Assembly: GCA_023213315.1 (NCBI GenBank)
Contig: JAKCPI010005160.1
Location: 62,001 to 126,000 of the forward strand
Source of the DNA: Euborellia annulipes
Lineage: Eukaryota > Arthropoda > Insecta > Dermaptera > Anisolabididae
Direction: 5' to 3'
Length of the DNA stretch: 64,000 nt
The notes below the pieces were generated by a model. That model did not search any database, was not told the DNA's origin, and saw nothing but the letters and a program-made list of their open reading frames with translations. Numbering within the stretch: the first letter of the stretch is position 1; each line of letters begins with the position of its first letter. Of this stretch, positions 1 to 11,700 are shown one piece after another. Made by a program: the position numbers and the translations under genes.

Positions 1-2092
1 ATAAAAGTAAAATTGTAATAAAAAAATATACACAATATATATAAGTTTTCAAAAAAGATTTATATACTGTGTACTTTTAGTGTAAAATTTTACATTTTCA
101 AAAATTATGTTTTAGTTCAATTATTTAAGCTCTATTCATTACTTCTAAAAGTGATTAAAAATATTTTTTAAAAATTATTATTAATTTTTATAAATTACTA
201 GAAAAATAGAATGGAAACAATTTTAATTCCTTAAAAGGGCCATTTGTTTATATGCATATAAAAGTGAAATCTGGTTATATAGTTCTTTCAAAATTTGAAA
301 GTTTTAATTTATTATGTTCAACCATTCAAAATTGAGATTCCTCTTTGCGTTTTCACTCGGTTTCCAGTTGAAATTTATTCATTTTCGAAGCTCAACTTAG
401 ATTTATTTAATTAATTAGAAAACCTTTCCAGGCTTTCTGTATAAATGTTTTTTCCTTTTTGTTTCTTTTTAAATTCTCAGATCAGAGAATTTGATTTCAC
501 AATTGCTAATATAGTAGAATGACTAAGATGTGATTCCTTAGGGCTTCAATTTTACTCAACTAGCAAACTTATGCGCCAGATAGCAACTCATTGATATATT
601 AACAAGAACAAGAATGAGTTTTTTCACATATAATTAGCTATCTGACGTATAAGGAAATTTTGTGAAGTTAGAAACTTAATAAAGGCGTTGAATTTAAAAA
701 AACAAAAGCTATTTTTTTGTCTTAAGGGATTCAAAAATGCAAAATCTTATTATTAAAAAAATTTCATGAAATTTTATGATTTTGCTGTATGTCTGTCTCC
801 TTATTATCTCTTAAGGCGAAATAAAAGATAGCTTGTGTTTACTTTTGATAGACATAGTATATAACCATTAATTTTCATTTAAATACCTTTATAATTTTAA
901 TATTTGAGAGAAAAACAGCGAGTTAATATTTGTACCTAAGAGCTCTAAGGTTGCTCTTTGAGTCTGAATTAAAAAGAAAAAGGCAAATTGAATAAAAATT
1001 AACAAGAACCAGCCAAGTATTTTAAGGACTCGGTTTTCCTATCAACTATTTTAACAGTCAGTTGCAATTAATTATTTTATTGTTTCCTGTAATTTTTAGG
1101 ACCGCTTTGAATTTTATAAGGGAGTAAGGCAGGATTTATTTTTTGGATCCTCCTTTTTAAATTTTATTTAATTTTCCTTTTTCTATTATATATACTAGAT
1201 ATTAAATATTGACGGTGTTCTAACAATACCTCCGATCTCTTTTTCTACCGATATTTGACTAAGATTTCTTATTATGGCTTTTTTCACAGAAGATCGAATG
1301 GAAAGATCGCGAAAATGATAAAAAATTAAAAATATATCGAAGAAACAGCACAAGTAGAAATTCATTGAAAATTTACTTTGAAAATGCTGGATAATAATTT
1401 AAGACAAATAATTTTTGAGAAAATAAAAAACACATTGCACACAATTGTGCGCCTTATAAACTAGTGAAATTTTAGATAAGAGGTATTGTCAGAGCAGCTT
1501 CGATATCCTGTTATTGAGCGGAATATCTCTTAGATACATATATTTTATTCACTTTATTATCATTTGATTTTCCGAAAAGAAGTCATAACTATTTAGCAAT
1601 ATGACATATATTTAAATATATAATATTTCTCAAGTATACATTTCATTCGAAAGAAAATGACAAGTACTTTAATTTTTCAATTTAGCCTTTCAATAGTTTT
1701 TTTTTTTTTTTTTTACAAATAAATTTATCACATGTTAAAATTTAAATTGAAAACATTTTAAAATATAAACTATATATAATGTCATTTCTATCACATATTT
1801 AAATGGAGATAAGCAGTTTGAAAAATGTGTACATCTGATGATTTTTGACAAAATTACATAAAATAAGAACAATAACATATTCTAGAATAATCCTTTGGAA
1901 CAACAAAATATTTCAAACAAAATATAAAATTAAATAATTATTCTGCCCTGTTAGTAAACTCCTGAGTAGAGTGATGATAATAAAATAAAAAAGATGTAGA
2001 TAAAACCCCAAGAAATAATAAAATACTCCAAGGTGCGGTAATTTCCTAGCGAAGTCTCCCATGAAAGAGAGCACGAGGATTTATTGCTTCCA
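1..2092. other. Intergenic AT-rich DNA, no gene seen
   Basis: No coding potential, RNA gene or clear repeat was recognised. The stretch is very AT-rich with short A and T runs. Confidence 0.6.
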
Positions 2093-2420
2093 CATCAATC
2101 TCCGAACAAACATTTCAAAGGTAGTGGTAGCCTTGATCTGGTTCCTGGTAGTGACAATTCACAATTCCTCACAGCAGAGGCACAGAACCCCGCGTACAAG
2201 AAAGTCATCTGAGTTTCCTCATCAATCTCCGAACAAACATTAAGGTGGTGGAAGCCTTGATCTGGTTCCCTCACAGCAGAGGCACAGAACCCCGTGTACA
2301 AGAAAGTCATCTGAGTTTCCTCATCAATCTCCGAACAAACATTAAGGTGGTGGTCAAGCCTTGATCTGGTTCCCTCACAGCAGAGGTAGAGAATGACTCC
2401 GAAACAAGAAAGTCATCTGA
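2093..2420. repeat. Tandem repeat, about 2.6 units of 102-127 bp
   Basis: The phrase ATCAATCTCCGAACAAACAT starts at about 2094, 2221 and 2323. Each time it is followed by AGCCTTGATCTGGTTCC, CACAGCAGAGG and AAGAAAGTCATCTGAG. The first unit is longer. An inverted partial copy is at about 2796-2852. The repeated text resembles the tail of a LINE fragment next to it. Confidence 0.8.
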
Positions 2421-2620
2421 GGAGGCCCTATCAAGTCAAATGCATTGCATTGCCATCCAGGACTTTTCTTAATCATTTGAGTCGAAAGAGCCTCCTCATA
2501 TCTTCCAATTTCCTCAAACCATGAATCTCGTACGCGGGCGAAATATGATCATCTCGCCTCAGATCGGTGATATACCTCAGGCACGCATTCAGGTTAGAAT
2601 TATAAAGATAAAGTCATGGC
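2400..2620 (-). pseudogene. Degenerate LINE reverse-transcriptase C-terminal fragment
   Basis: On the minus strand, about 2595-2480 reads LNACLRYITDLRRDDHISPA followed by YEIHGLRKLEDMRRLFRLK and a stop. This resembles the region after the reverse transcriptase in Jockey/CR1-like LINEs, where an LRRxDHISP-type phrase is common. It is short and unsupported by other domains, so the call is tentative. Confidence 0.4.
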
Positions 2621-3016
2621 GAATATTTAAATTTCCACAATTAAAATTAATAATAAAATAGCTTTTTACATTTTTTATTATTAATAAACTTTGTGGTTTC
2701 AAGAGAAGTTAGGAACCATTTGAAATCTTTAGACCAAGAAGTTCTTCGTTTTTGCTTTGCAGAGAGTCAAAAGATTTTAAAAAAATTTCTTTCTTGTACG
2801 CGGAGTCATTCTCTACCTCTGCTGTGAGGGAACCAGATCAAGGCTTCCACCATCCCACCTTCCATTTCCACCGATTTAATTATTGAATTTTTAAATTTCT
2901 AAAAATATTTTAGTAGTAATTTGTCCTTTTACTTTAGAGTAGTATAGGATTAGCATTGCATTTGGAAATTATTTAGTAAAGTTTTTATTAATAATATTAT
3001 ATATATATAATATATA

Positions 3017-3190
3017 GGAGGCAATTAGTCAAGAGGATAAAACTTATAATCTTGAGTTGAAGACAATTCAGATTCAAACCCACCTCATGTCAAAAAATAA
3101 TCCAACTCTATTTGGGATGCCGCCTTCTGGGGAAGGAAACGGGAAGCCACATAGTGAAGGTTACTCTCCGGAGTCACCACAATTTGTAAG
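3017..3190 (+). mobile_element. tRNA-derived SINE-like element
   Basis: A tRNA-like head with a box B-like sequence (CAGATTCAAACCCACC, about 3068-3083) follows a degenerate box A-like start (GGCAATTAGTCAAGAGG). The unrelated body contains GGGATGCCGCC and GGAAACGGGAAGCC. RNA polymerase III promoter elements in this order define SINEs. Confidence 0.5.
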
Positions 3191-5299
3191 TTTCTGACAT
3201 TAATGATTATATTCTGGTATGTTAAGGTAAATGTGTTTAGTGAAAATATTTTGAAAAAGACCCAGGTACTGTATAGAATGCCTGTTCGAAAAGAAATTTT
3301 TCAAAGTTTCGGTCATTCTATAAAATGTATGGTCATTATATAGAATGTAGAGAACCCAGTTAGTCAATGTTGTTAATCGCTGTATTTGAGAAAAGTGTTT
3401 GTAGGCCACAGTTATTTTGGCTGTCCCTGGTAGTTTTACTCGATTACTAAATGGGCTCCGTTGCCGATAAAGAAAATGAAAAAATTATTTATTTATATTT
3501 TTTTAAATTTTGTGCTTGTGATTCTGCGATAAATTTTTTACAAGCAAAAATCTTGCAATAATATTTGAAAAATAAAGTGGCTGTTGTATTTAATACTGCT
3601 ATTAGTAGATAAAATTTTGGTTTAGGTTTTTCAGTATCTAAGATCATTTACATTTCGTCATTAATTATTTAACTTGTTCGTAGCGAATTCAAATGAAATC
3701 AATTTATGTCGCTGGAGATGGAAAGCGAACCCCTGAACACTAGCACATAGGCAGGCTAGTACTCTATTACTGTGCTCGGTCTGGACCAGAATCTAGCTAA
3801 AATATTCTAAGTAGTGAGGATATCCAGGCAGCCAAAAAACAATAAAGGAAATTATACTTGTCTTTATTTCATATCTTTGTCTACGTTTCGGCCGATATTC
3901 CGGCCTTCATCAGGACAAATGTTGTTTGCCTCGAGCTTATAGAGGCTCTTGGCAACTCCTGGCAATGTGTTTGAGTGAACATTCGTCGGATGGCATGGCT
4001 GGTTGGTTCAATAGTGGAATTAACCATTACTAAAATATTCAAATTTTTTTTTCAGTTCTTTTTTGCCCGCGGAGGCCATTTATTTAATCAAATTAATTGG
4101 TTGCCAAAATAGTTTAAATCTCTACAACGCCCCGTCATTTTGCAAAGTGTCTCATGTTAAACACATTGACCCTAACATATATATAGACAAATTTTTAATA
4201 TTTTCGAAAAATTTCCCATTGTTATAAAAAAATTTTATTTATTTAAAGAAAAATAAACTATTTTAAATAATAAATAACAGAGTAAATTAAAATTTAATAA
4301 GATAAAGAAGAAGAATATAGAGGAAAATAATATAAAAATAAACACTTATTTCAAGTGAAAGAAAAACAAAATAAAAGAAGTTAGAGAAAAAGATGAAATT
4401 AAAGTTTAAAAATTAATTTTCAATTTATTTGAAATTTAATTTAATAATTAAATTGAAAGAAAATTTTTAATAGCATGTTCAAATTTAGTAAAATTAAATT
4501 GTTTTTATTAATAAAAGCAAAGAAATTAATAGTTTTCCTAAAATCCTTAAAATAGGGAGGTAATATCATAATCAAATTTAGCATTTTATTTTAACTCCTG
4601 CTCTTGATTAAAATTTCGTTTTGAATCCTTCATGGGGAAAGGCTGGACTAGATTTCTTAACACCATGGGATTCAAAACAGATTTCAATCTAACAAGTAAG
4701 ATTTAACGTTAAAATAAAGTAACTTAAGTTTATTATTAAACCAGACGATAGTTACAGTTGAAAATAACATTTTCGGACATTTTAATTTCATCACTAAGAG
4801 TGTGAGACTGAATTGTTCCTTATTCAGAAATCAATTTAATTAAAAGCTTAATCAAAATGAAATAAAATGCCTGAAAAATTAGTTTACAACAACTAAAGAA
4901 ATAAGCGTTTCTATTTTCCCCATCACTTATTTTCAAAATTAAATATTAAATAAAATCGATTTTATATATGTTAAAGAACAACTTTATCAGATAACATTTT
5001 AAAAAAATCTTTCTTAAGAAAAAGTAAATTAATTTCTTTTGTTTTATAAATAGTTCTCAGAGGGGTATTAATATAATATTAATTAATATACTAATAAAAT
5101 TAAATAAATATATCAATAAATGAGTTATTAATTAACTTAAATCTAAAAGCTGTATATTTTTTTAAATATAAACATTTAAAAAGAAAGTTTTTTCATTCAC
5201 GTAAAATGAATAAAATATTTAAATGTATTATTTTTCAATAACATTGGAAAATTTTAATTCCATTTTATAAAAAATATTTATAAAATAATGTAGTGAGCT
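3191..5299. other. Intergenic AT-rich DNA with one ribozyme-like motif
   Basis: Apart from the hammerhead-like motif at 3876-3919 and a following hairpin (GCCTC/GAGGC, about 3928-3948), nothing gene-like is seen. 4200-5300 is nearly pure A/T. Confidence 0.6.
3876..3919 (-). ncRNA. Hammerhead-ribozyme-like motif (HHR-1)
   Basis: Minus strand: TTTGTC, CTGATGA, A, GGCCG-loop-CGGCC, GAAA, CGTA, GACAAA. Helix I (TTTGTC with GACAAA, 6 bp) and helix II (5 bp) are perfect. Helix III is reduced to the self-complementary ACGT. The triplet GTA before helix I fits the NUH cleavage rule. One extra nucleotide sits between CTGATGA and helix II. Short-helix-III hammerheads are known from Penelope-like retroelements. 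Activity is not shown. Confidence 0.6.
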
Positions 5300-5304
5300 A
5301 AGAT

Positions 5305-6290
5305 GAAAAGAGCAAAATAGCTATGTATATTTCTTTATTGATAACACTTCAAGACTACGTTTCGGTCTTTTCTTAAAGTAGTGGGACGCGCCCATAGGCG
5401 CCGGAACTGGGGGGGGGGGCAAGGGTACATTGCCCCCCCCCCGGCATCCTATGGGGGGGGGGGGGCAGAAGGGGCAATATGTCTTCTTTTATTTCATTTA
5501 TTTTTAAAAATGATATATTTTTACTTTTGAAAAATAAAATCTTCTAAATTAAAAAAAAATTAAAAGAGTAAGAAATTCATTTTTTTCCAAATTTTTGATA
5601 AAATCACTAGCAAATTTTTTAAAATTTTAATTTTATTAAAATTGGGATTTTATTTAAAATTTTTAAAGTTTTATAGTAGATTTGTTTTTGTTTTTTACAA
5701 ATTGAACATATTAATTAATTAATTTTCTAAAAAAATTTTTTGCCCCCCCCCCTGATTCAAATTCGTTCCGGCGCCCCTGGCCGCGCCCCCCTAGGGGGCC
5801 ATGGATTACCAGCAGGGGGGCCGCAAAGAGTCGCAAATTTAATAACACACTCATTAATCAAAACATAATAACCATGTTTTTTTTTTCACGCTTTTGCTGT
5901 TAACATTAATAAATACATGCATTGACTAGTAAGTGTATGCATATCTAATATGTTCAACCTAATGTTTTATGGACGATTTCAAGACTAATATGCAAAATTA
6001 AAAAAAAAAAAAAATTTCTCCTTTGTATATTAGAAAAAGGCTGGATGGCGCTGATCCTTTAGCCACTTAAAATAAATTTAAAAAAAAAGTTATAAATAGT
6101 CTTTTAACCAATCTGAATTTAAATAAAAATAGGAGAGTCGTGAGAGATTTACTTGGGTTCCAAGGGGGCCGCGACTACAAAAAGTTTAAGATCTATACGA
6201 CCTCTAGCTATTCGCATAGATGGCCGAAACGTGGGCTTGAAGTGCCAACAATAAAGAAATGCATAGCTGCTTTCCTCTTTTCTTCTTACC
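5305..6290. mobile_element. Foldback element with degenerate ribozyme-like arms
   Basis: The left arm (about 5318-5372, AGCTATGTATATTTCTTTATTG and then ACTTCAAGACTACGTTTCGG) is the inverted counterpart of the right arm (about 6215-6272, GGCCGAAACGTGGGCTTGAAGTG and then CAATAAAGAAATGCATAGCT, each in short blocks). The CGTTTCGG block is the GAAA side of a hammerhead-like core, but no intact CTGATGA box is present. A hAT-type MITE (5393-5779) sits inside. Confidence 0.55.
5393..5779. mobile_element. hAT-type MITE family A, copy 1
   Basis: 387 bp with ends CATAGGCGCCGGAAC and GTTCCGGCGCCCCTG. G and C runs lie just inside and the interior is AT-rich. Flanking 8-mers GACGCGCC and GCCGCGCC differ by one base, fitting an 8-bp target duplication. 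Other copies are at 37884-38209 and 53014-53409. Confidence 0.8.
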
Positions 6291-8782
6291 TTACTAGAAG
6301 ATTTACTCAGTTATCCATATCGCTTTAATAAAATATAATAATAAATAAAACAGAGAAATATACAAGGGTAAAAGTGTAGTAGAAAATTGGAAACATTTCG
6401 CCACTTTTAAGTGGACACTCGTGCATATTCTTATGTGATTATTTCATTGTTTTTTTGTTAATATGAAAAATTTTTAATGAAAGCTTTGGTTCAAAATAGA
6501 ATAGAATTATAAAATTTCATTTTATTTTATAACAAGATTAAAATAATCACATGAGAGGTTGCATGTGGGGTCCAGTTAGTAGGGGTGTCCACTGCACTTG
6601 CAGACAAAATTGATTATCAAGTTAAAGAATATTTATTTTCCTTTTTATTTTTCAATAACAATGGGAAAGTATCTTTACCTATTACAATGAAGAATTTTTC
6701 TAGAAAAACTATACTTGTAAATGAGATTAGTGTAATGTCTGAAATTTGAATAAAAAATATTCAATCTTTATATACGAGCGGGATAACATTAATGCGCTCC
6801 TCTTATGGCAGTTTTTATCTAGTTTTAGTATGTTTTAATATAATAATTGAACGGATTATAGAAAGGAATAAGAAGTAGGAGTCTAGAGAATTCTGACTCC
6901 GAAAAATAAAGACCATACTAATATATGGGTCTCATTCTACAAAAATGGGTTAACTTCGCGTAATTGCAAATAATTCAGTAACTACCAAACATATTGCTTT
7001 TTTTAAACATTAGTTATAATAATAAATGAACTTTATTTGCATCAAACATTTGTTTTTTACAAAGGAGGAACTCTTTTTGCCAAGATATTTGAACATTAGT
7101 TGATAGGAAAAGTTAATAATTTTTAGACACGCATGATAAATATTGTAATTTATAAAAATTTAATGAAAATATTCGTCTTTTTAACACTAAAATGTCAGTC
7201 CCCTGGCATGTACCAGCTCAAAAAGTGAACATTTAAATGCAAATTTATTTTAAACTATTAGTGGTTCAACTACCGGCGGCACACCCTTATTTTTTCGGGT
7301 ATATGAATTAATAAATATTTAATTATATAAATTTCGCGGCTCACATACGCGATATATATATATATAATTTCTTATTTATTAAACTATTAGATTTATCTCA
7401 TTATTATCCATAACGATATAATCTAAGATACCTAAATTTATTAATAATTCTTTTAACTATATACTGGATTTACTGTCTTTTCATTGTTATATTTAATATA
7501 TAAAAGAAAAAAAAAAGTATTCCATATCAATTAGGAGATTTTTTGCAACCGTAAAGCAAAGGAGCTGATGTAATGCAAAAAAAAAATCAAAAAATCTGAG
7601 TGTTACTATATGGATGTCTATCAAAATCATTACAAATAATTGAAATCAAAGTTACAAATTGTGAATTTCAAATTCGACCCCAAAGTTAACCCATTATTGT
7701 AAAATGACCCATATATATAAATTCTATCTAGGGAGAAGTTGCCATTGATTACAATTGATAAAATTAATCAAATGTAGAATATCTTTTAGAGGAAAATATA
7801 AAGGAAAAGTATAAAAGAATAAAAAATTGTAAAAGAATCATATTGATATGTATGAAAAATCTAATATTAGAAGAGAATAAAGAGTTTCTTAGGAGAATAA
7901 TTATAGATATATAATTACGAATTTAAATGATTATTTTGTTGTTCCATTTAAAATTAATTTCATTAATATTTCTTATTAATTGTTACGATTAAAGGATTAG
8001 AAAACTTATTAGGCTCTTGTTAAGATAAAACTTTTTGTTAAAATTTATAACTAATAACATTTAACTTTTAATTGTAATAAAATTCAAAAATCTAACTTTA
8101 ACAAATGAGATATGGAATATATCTGGCGATGTAAAATAATAAAAACAGTGAAATTTTGTTTGTAAAATGGTTTTAAAAAGCTGAGAGGCTTTCTCAGGTT
8201 TAGAGAGTAAATAACAGCCAGTCTTTAAATAGCTACTTAATTTATTATTGCATATATTTCTAAAGGCTTAACGCCATTCATGCTCAGTAAATTGATATGT
8301 GGAACGTGTATAATACTAAAACTCTATTATTGAGAAAAACATGTTCTTGCCTATGGATGTCTTATAAATAATAATAATTTGATATTGCCAAAATGAATGG
8401 TGTTGAAATAATTCAAAATATATATAAGACTGGATGTATTTTATATTATTTCCAAGATTTTGTTAAAATTACCAATTGAACCTTTAAAAGTAAGTTAAAA
8501 TTAAGAGTATAAACAATTTTTACAGTTAAATAATTTATTCAATAAAGTAATTATCTCATGATATATAATAATTAAATTTAATGACTAGCAAGTCAAATAT
8601 TATCAATCATTTATTTAATAAATTAACAAAATTTCACTGTATCTTAGTAAAATTATCTTATTTTTTTTTACTTTTGTAATCTCAAAACTGTGTTATTAAA
8701 AAATATTGGAAATTGATAAAAAATCAGTCATACTTTATATTTTTAATACTATGATGCTTAATAAAGTGAATCCATGCTTACA
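6291..8782. other. Intergenic AT-rich DNA with a small MITE remnant
   Basis: Around 6403-6597 an inverted pair (GTGGACACTCGTGCATATTC near the left, GGGTGTCCACTGCAC at the right) with ATGTGATTATTTCATTG inside resembles the Tc1-type MITE seen at 57694. The rest shows nothing gene-like. Confidence 0.45.
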
Positions 8783-11700
8783 TTACAATTCCGTATAACG
8801 AGGCTGGGAGAGATTTAAAGGTGATCCATCAGTTTCTTTCGAGAGTTCAATTAATGCCATTGCGCCTAGCCATTTGGAATTTAATTCATCGTCAGGCGAG
8901 GCTTGGAGCTGGCTCTTTTCTTCATCTTGTGTACTTCCCGCCATCATCAGGACCGTTGGCCTCGTGAGATTCTCACTGGATGCTGGAGCTGATTCATTTT
9001 CAAATTGTTGATCTGGCCAATTAATTGGTTGTGCCAAATCGTGCCATAATGATTGATCTTTGCACGCTTCTCGGAGCCATCGTTTTTTTGGTTGTTCCTG
9101 CCGATAGATATTTTTTTCTTCTTTTGTTTCACTTTCCTTAATATTTGGATTATCACCTTCATTTGTATTTGTTACAGATTCAGTTGGTTCCACTGACCAA
9201 TTTAATATTTGTGTTCTTCCAATATTTGTTTGAATTTTTCGAGAACATTTATTTACGTTTTCTTGCTCTATTTCTTCCATCAAAGTTTTTCTAAATCTTT
9301 GTTTTTTTACTGGAGCTTGAGGAACGTTTTCAGTTTCATAATCTTTACGGCCTCTTTTTTTGTCAGACTTTCCTGTTGGTGTTTTTTCTTCTCTTTCTTT
9401 TTTATATCTAAAACATAATATAAAAATTTTAAATAAAAATTACTAACTAATAAGAGAAATTAGATTAACAAAACATGTCAATTTTGATTTTTCACAACTA
9501 AATTTATTAGAACATTTCAGTGATAGCAAACTAAATCTTTTTGATTCCTCTTATAGTTTATTCTATAACCTTTCAAATTATTTTCAAAAATGATAGCATG
9601 ACATGGTTTCTTTCAATTTTTTAGCAGACCTATAATTTTAAAAATCTGGTGTGACTGTCGGGCAGCACACAACTTTCTCTTACCCTTCGGCAAGAGAAAG
9701 TTGACTAGCACGGTCACACTAGATTTTTTGTGTCGAGATAAATTTAGTTTCCCATAGTACATTCTTTCCAATCTTGTGTTTTAAATGTTGACTGCTTGAA
9801 ATACACTATGGTTATTTTTCAAAATTTTAATCTCATCTTTAGATATTTTATACACAATAGAGAATTCTAAATAAATACAATTTCATAAGAATTGGAAAGA
9901 ATTTTTTTAAATGTGTAAAAAGTTGGAAAGCCCCCTTTTGAATCGAAATTAACATGCAAAACCCCATAGGGATTTAACATTGGCTCTATGGAAGGAAGAG
10001 ACAAAAAATGAATTTTAAAAATCTGAACTGCTACATCAGTAAAGTGTACTTCAAAATACTTTTAGGGCAAAATGAGAATATACATTTTAAAGAGCATCAA
10101 AAAATAATTGATTTTTTTATTTTAAAAAATTTTGGTGGAGGGAATTTTGAGAAAATCGAAAAAAACTAAAAAAAAGTACATCAATAAAGTACTAGTACTT
10201 TTTGGTCGATTTTGTTCAAAAGCTTATTTTGAGTGTCTGGGAGGGTACCTAACTTAAATATAAAATTTCAATCCGGTAGCTCAATTCCTTCATGCTAAAA
10301 ACACAAATAAAAAGACAGACCAATTTGCGGGACCCACTTTTTTGGACTCAGGGGACTTCAAAACATGTATACCCATTAAAATCTCGACATCGAATTTTTG
10401 ACATGATCGCAATACTTTCTCTCTCTATATATTTCATATATAGGGTAAGAGAAAGTAAAAAGGCAAGCGACACACTAGACATCTCTGACGAATGCGGACA
10501 GTATGTGACTTGTCTTCTTAAAACCATGTTGTCAAGACCGCACCAGGCTGTCAAATATTTGCGTATGTTGTAAATATTATCAAGCATAAGAGCATAAAAG
10601 AATCTAGATTTATGACACTCCTTAAAAAAAATTATAATCCTCGCCCCCCCCCCCCCCGCAAATTCTGATATCGCCACTGGGTTGTTGTAACCACTGATTT
10701 TTAAAAAAAAATTATCACATTAGGAGCTTCTTTTGGGAAGTTTCAAAAAATTTTACCTGTTAGATGACTTGTTAGAAAAGAATTATTGTATAAAACCTAA
10801 ATTTGGTTCATTAAACTTGGTTTTAGGGTGTCTTTTTTTTAGAAAATAGAATACCTTTCAAGCCACCTTAAAACTTCATTGGATTGTTCTGGATTTGAAG
10901 CTACTGGTCGTAGAACAAAATCATCGCTCCTGGTCAATGCTAAATTCGGATGTTCAACACAGCGTCTATTCGCATGGGTGAATCTTATTCCACATCTAAA
11001 TTAAAAAAAATGAAATAAGTTAATTATTATCCTTTTAAAGAATAGAAGAATAATAAACGAAAGGATTCGCACCCTTGCTTGGAACATATAAAAGGCTTCT
11101 CTCCGGTATGCAGCCGCTGATGTGTTTTTAAATGGCCACTCTGAGCAAATGATTTAGTACAACCGGGATAATCACAAGTAAAAGGCCTTTCCCCTGTAAA
11201 TGAAATTGAGTATTAATATACACAAAACATAATATAAATGAGTACGGAGACATTTCCAGGAAGAAAAATTTATTTTTATGGTCAGAATTTTTCTTTTATA
11301 TATAACGGTACATATATATCTAAAGCAAAGGGGTAGCCAGGGAAAAGAACAAATGATTATTATAAATTTTTATAGTAAAAATTATGATATTCATTATTCA
11401 AATTAAAAGCAAGAAGCTGGTACTATCATGGTCAATGCTCGGCAGAAATAAAATCAATTATTCCACCCAATGCAACATATACACGGAGCACAAGGGTGGC
11501 ATCGTCCCAGGATCCCTATACTGTCCAAGTCACGATTAATAGAACTAGTCAATTCCAATCTTCCTTTGTCCCCATGACCTTCCGTGAATGGAACAAGCTC
11601 CCTGAGTCTATCTTCCCCAAAACCTACAATCTTCAGACTTTCAAGTCTAATCTCAACAGGCATCTCCTCAGTTCCCGCAGTTGAGCTCCCCTTTTATGCT

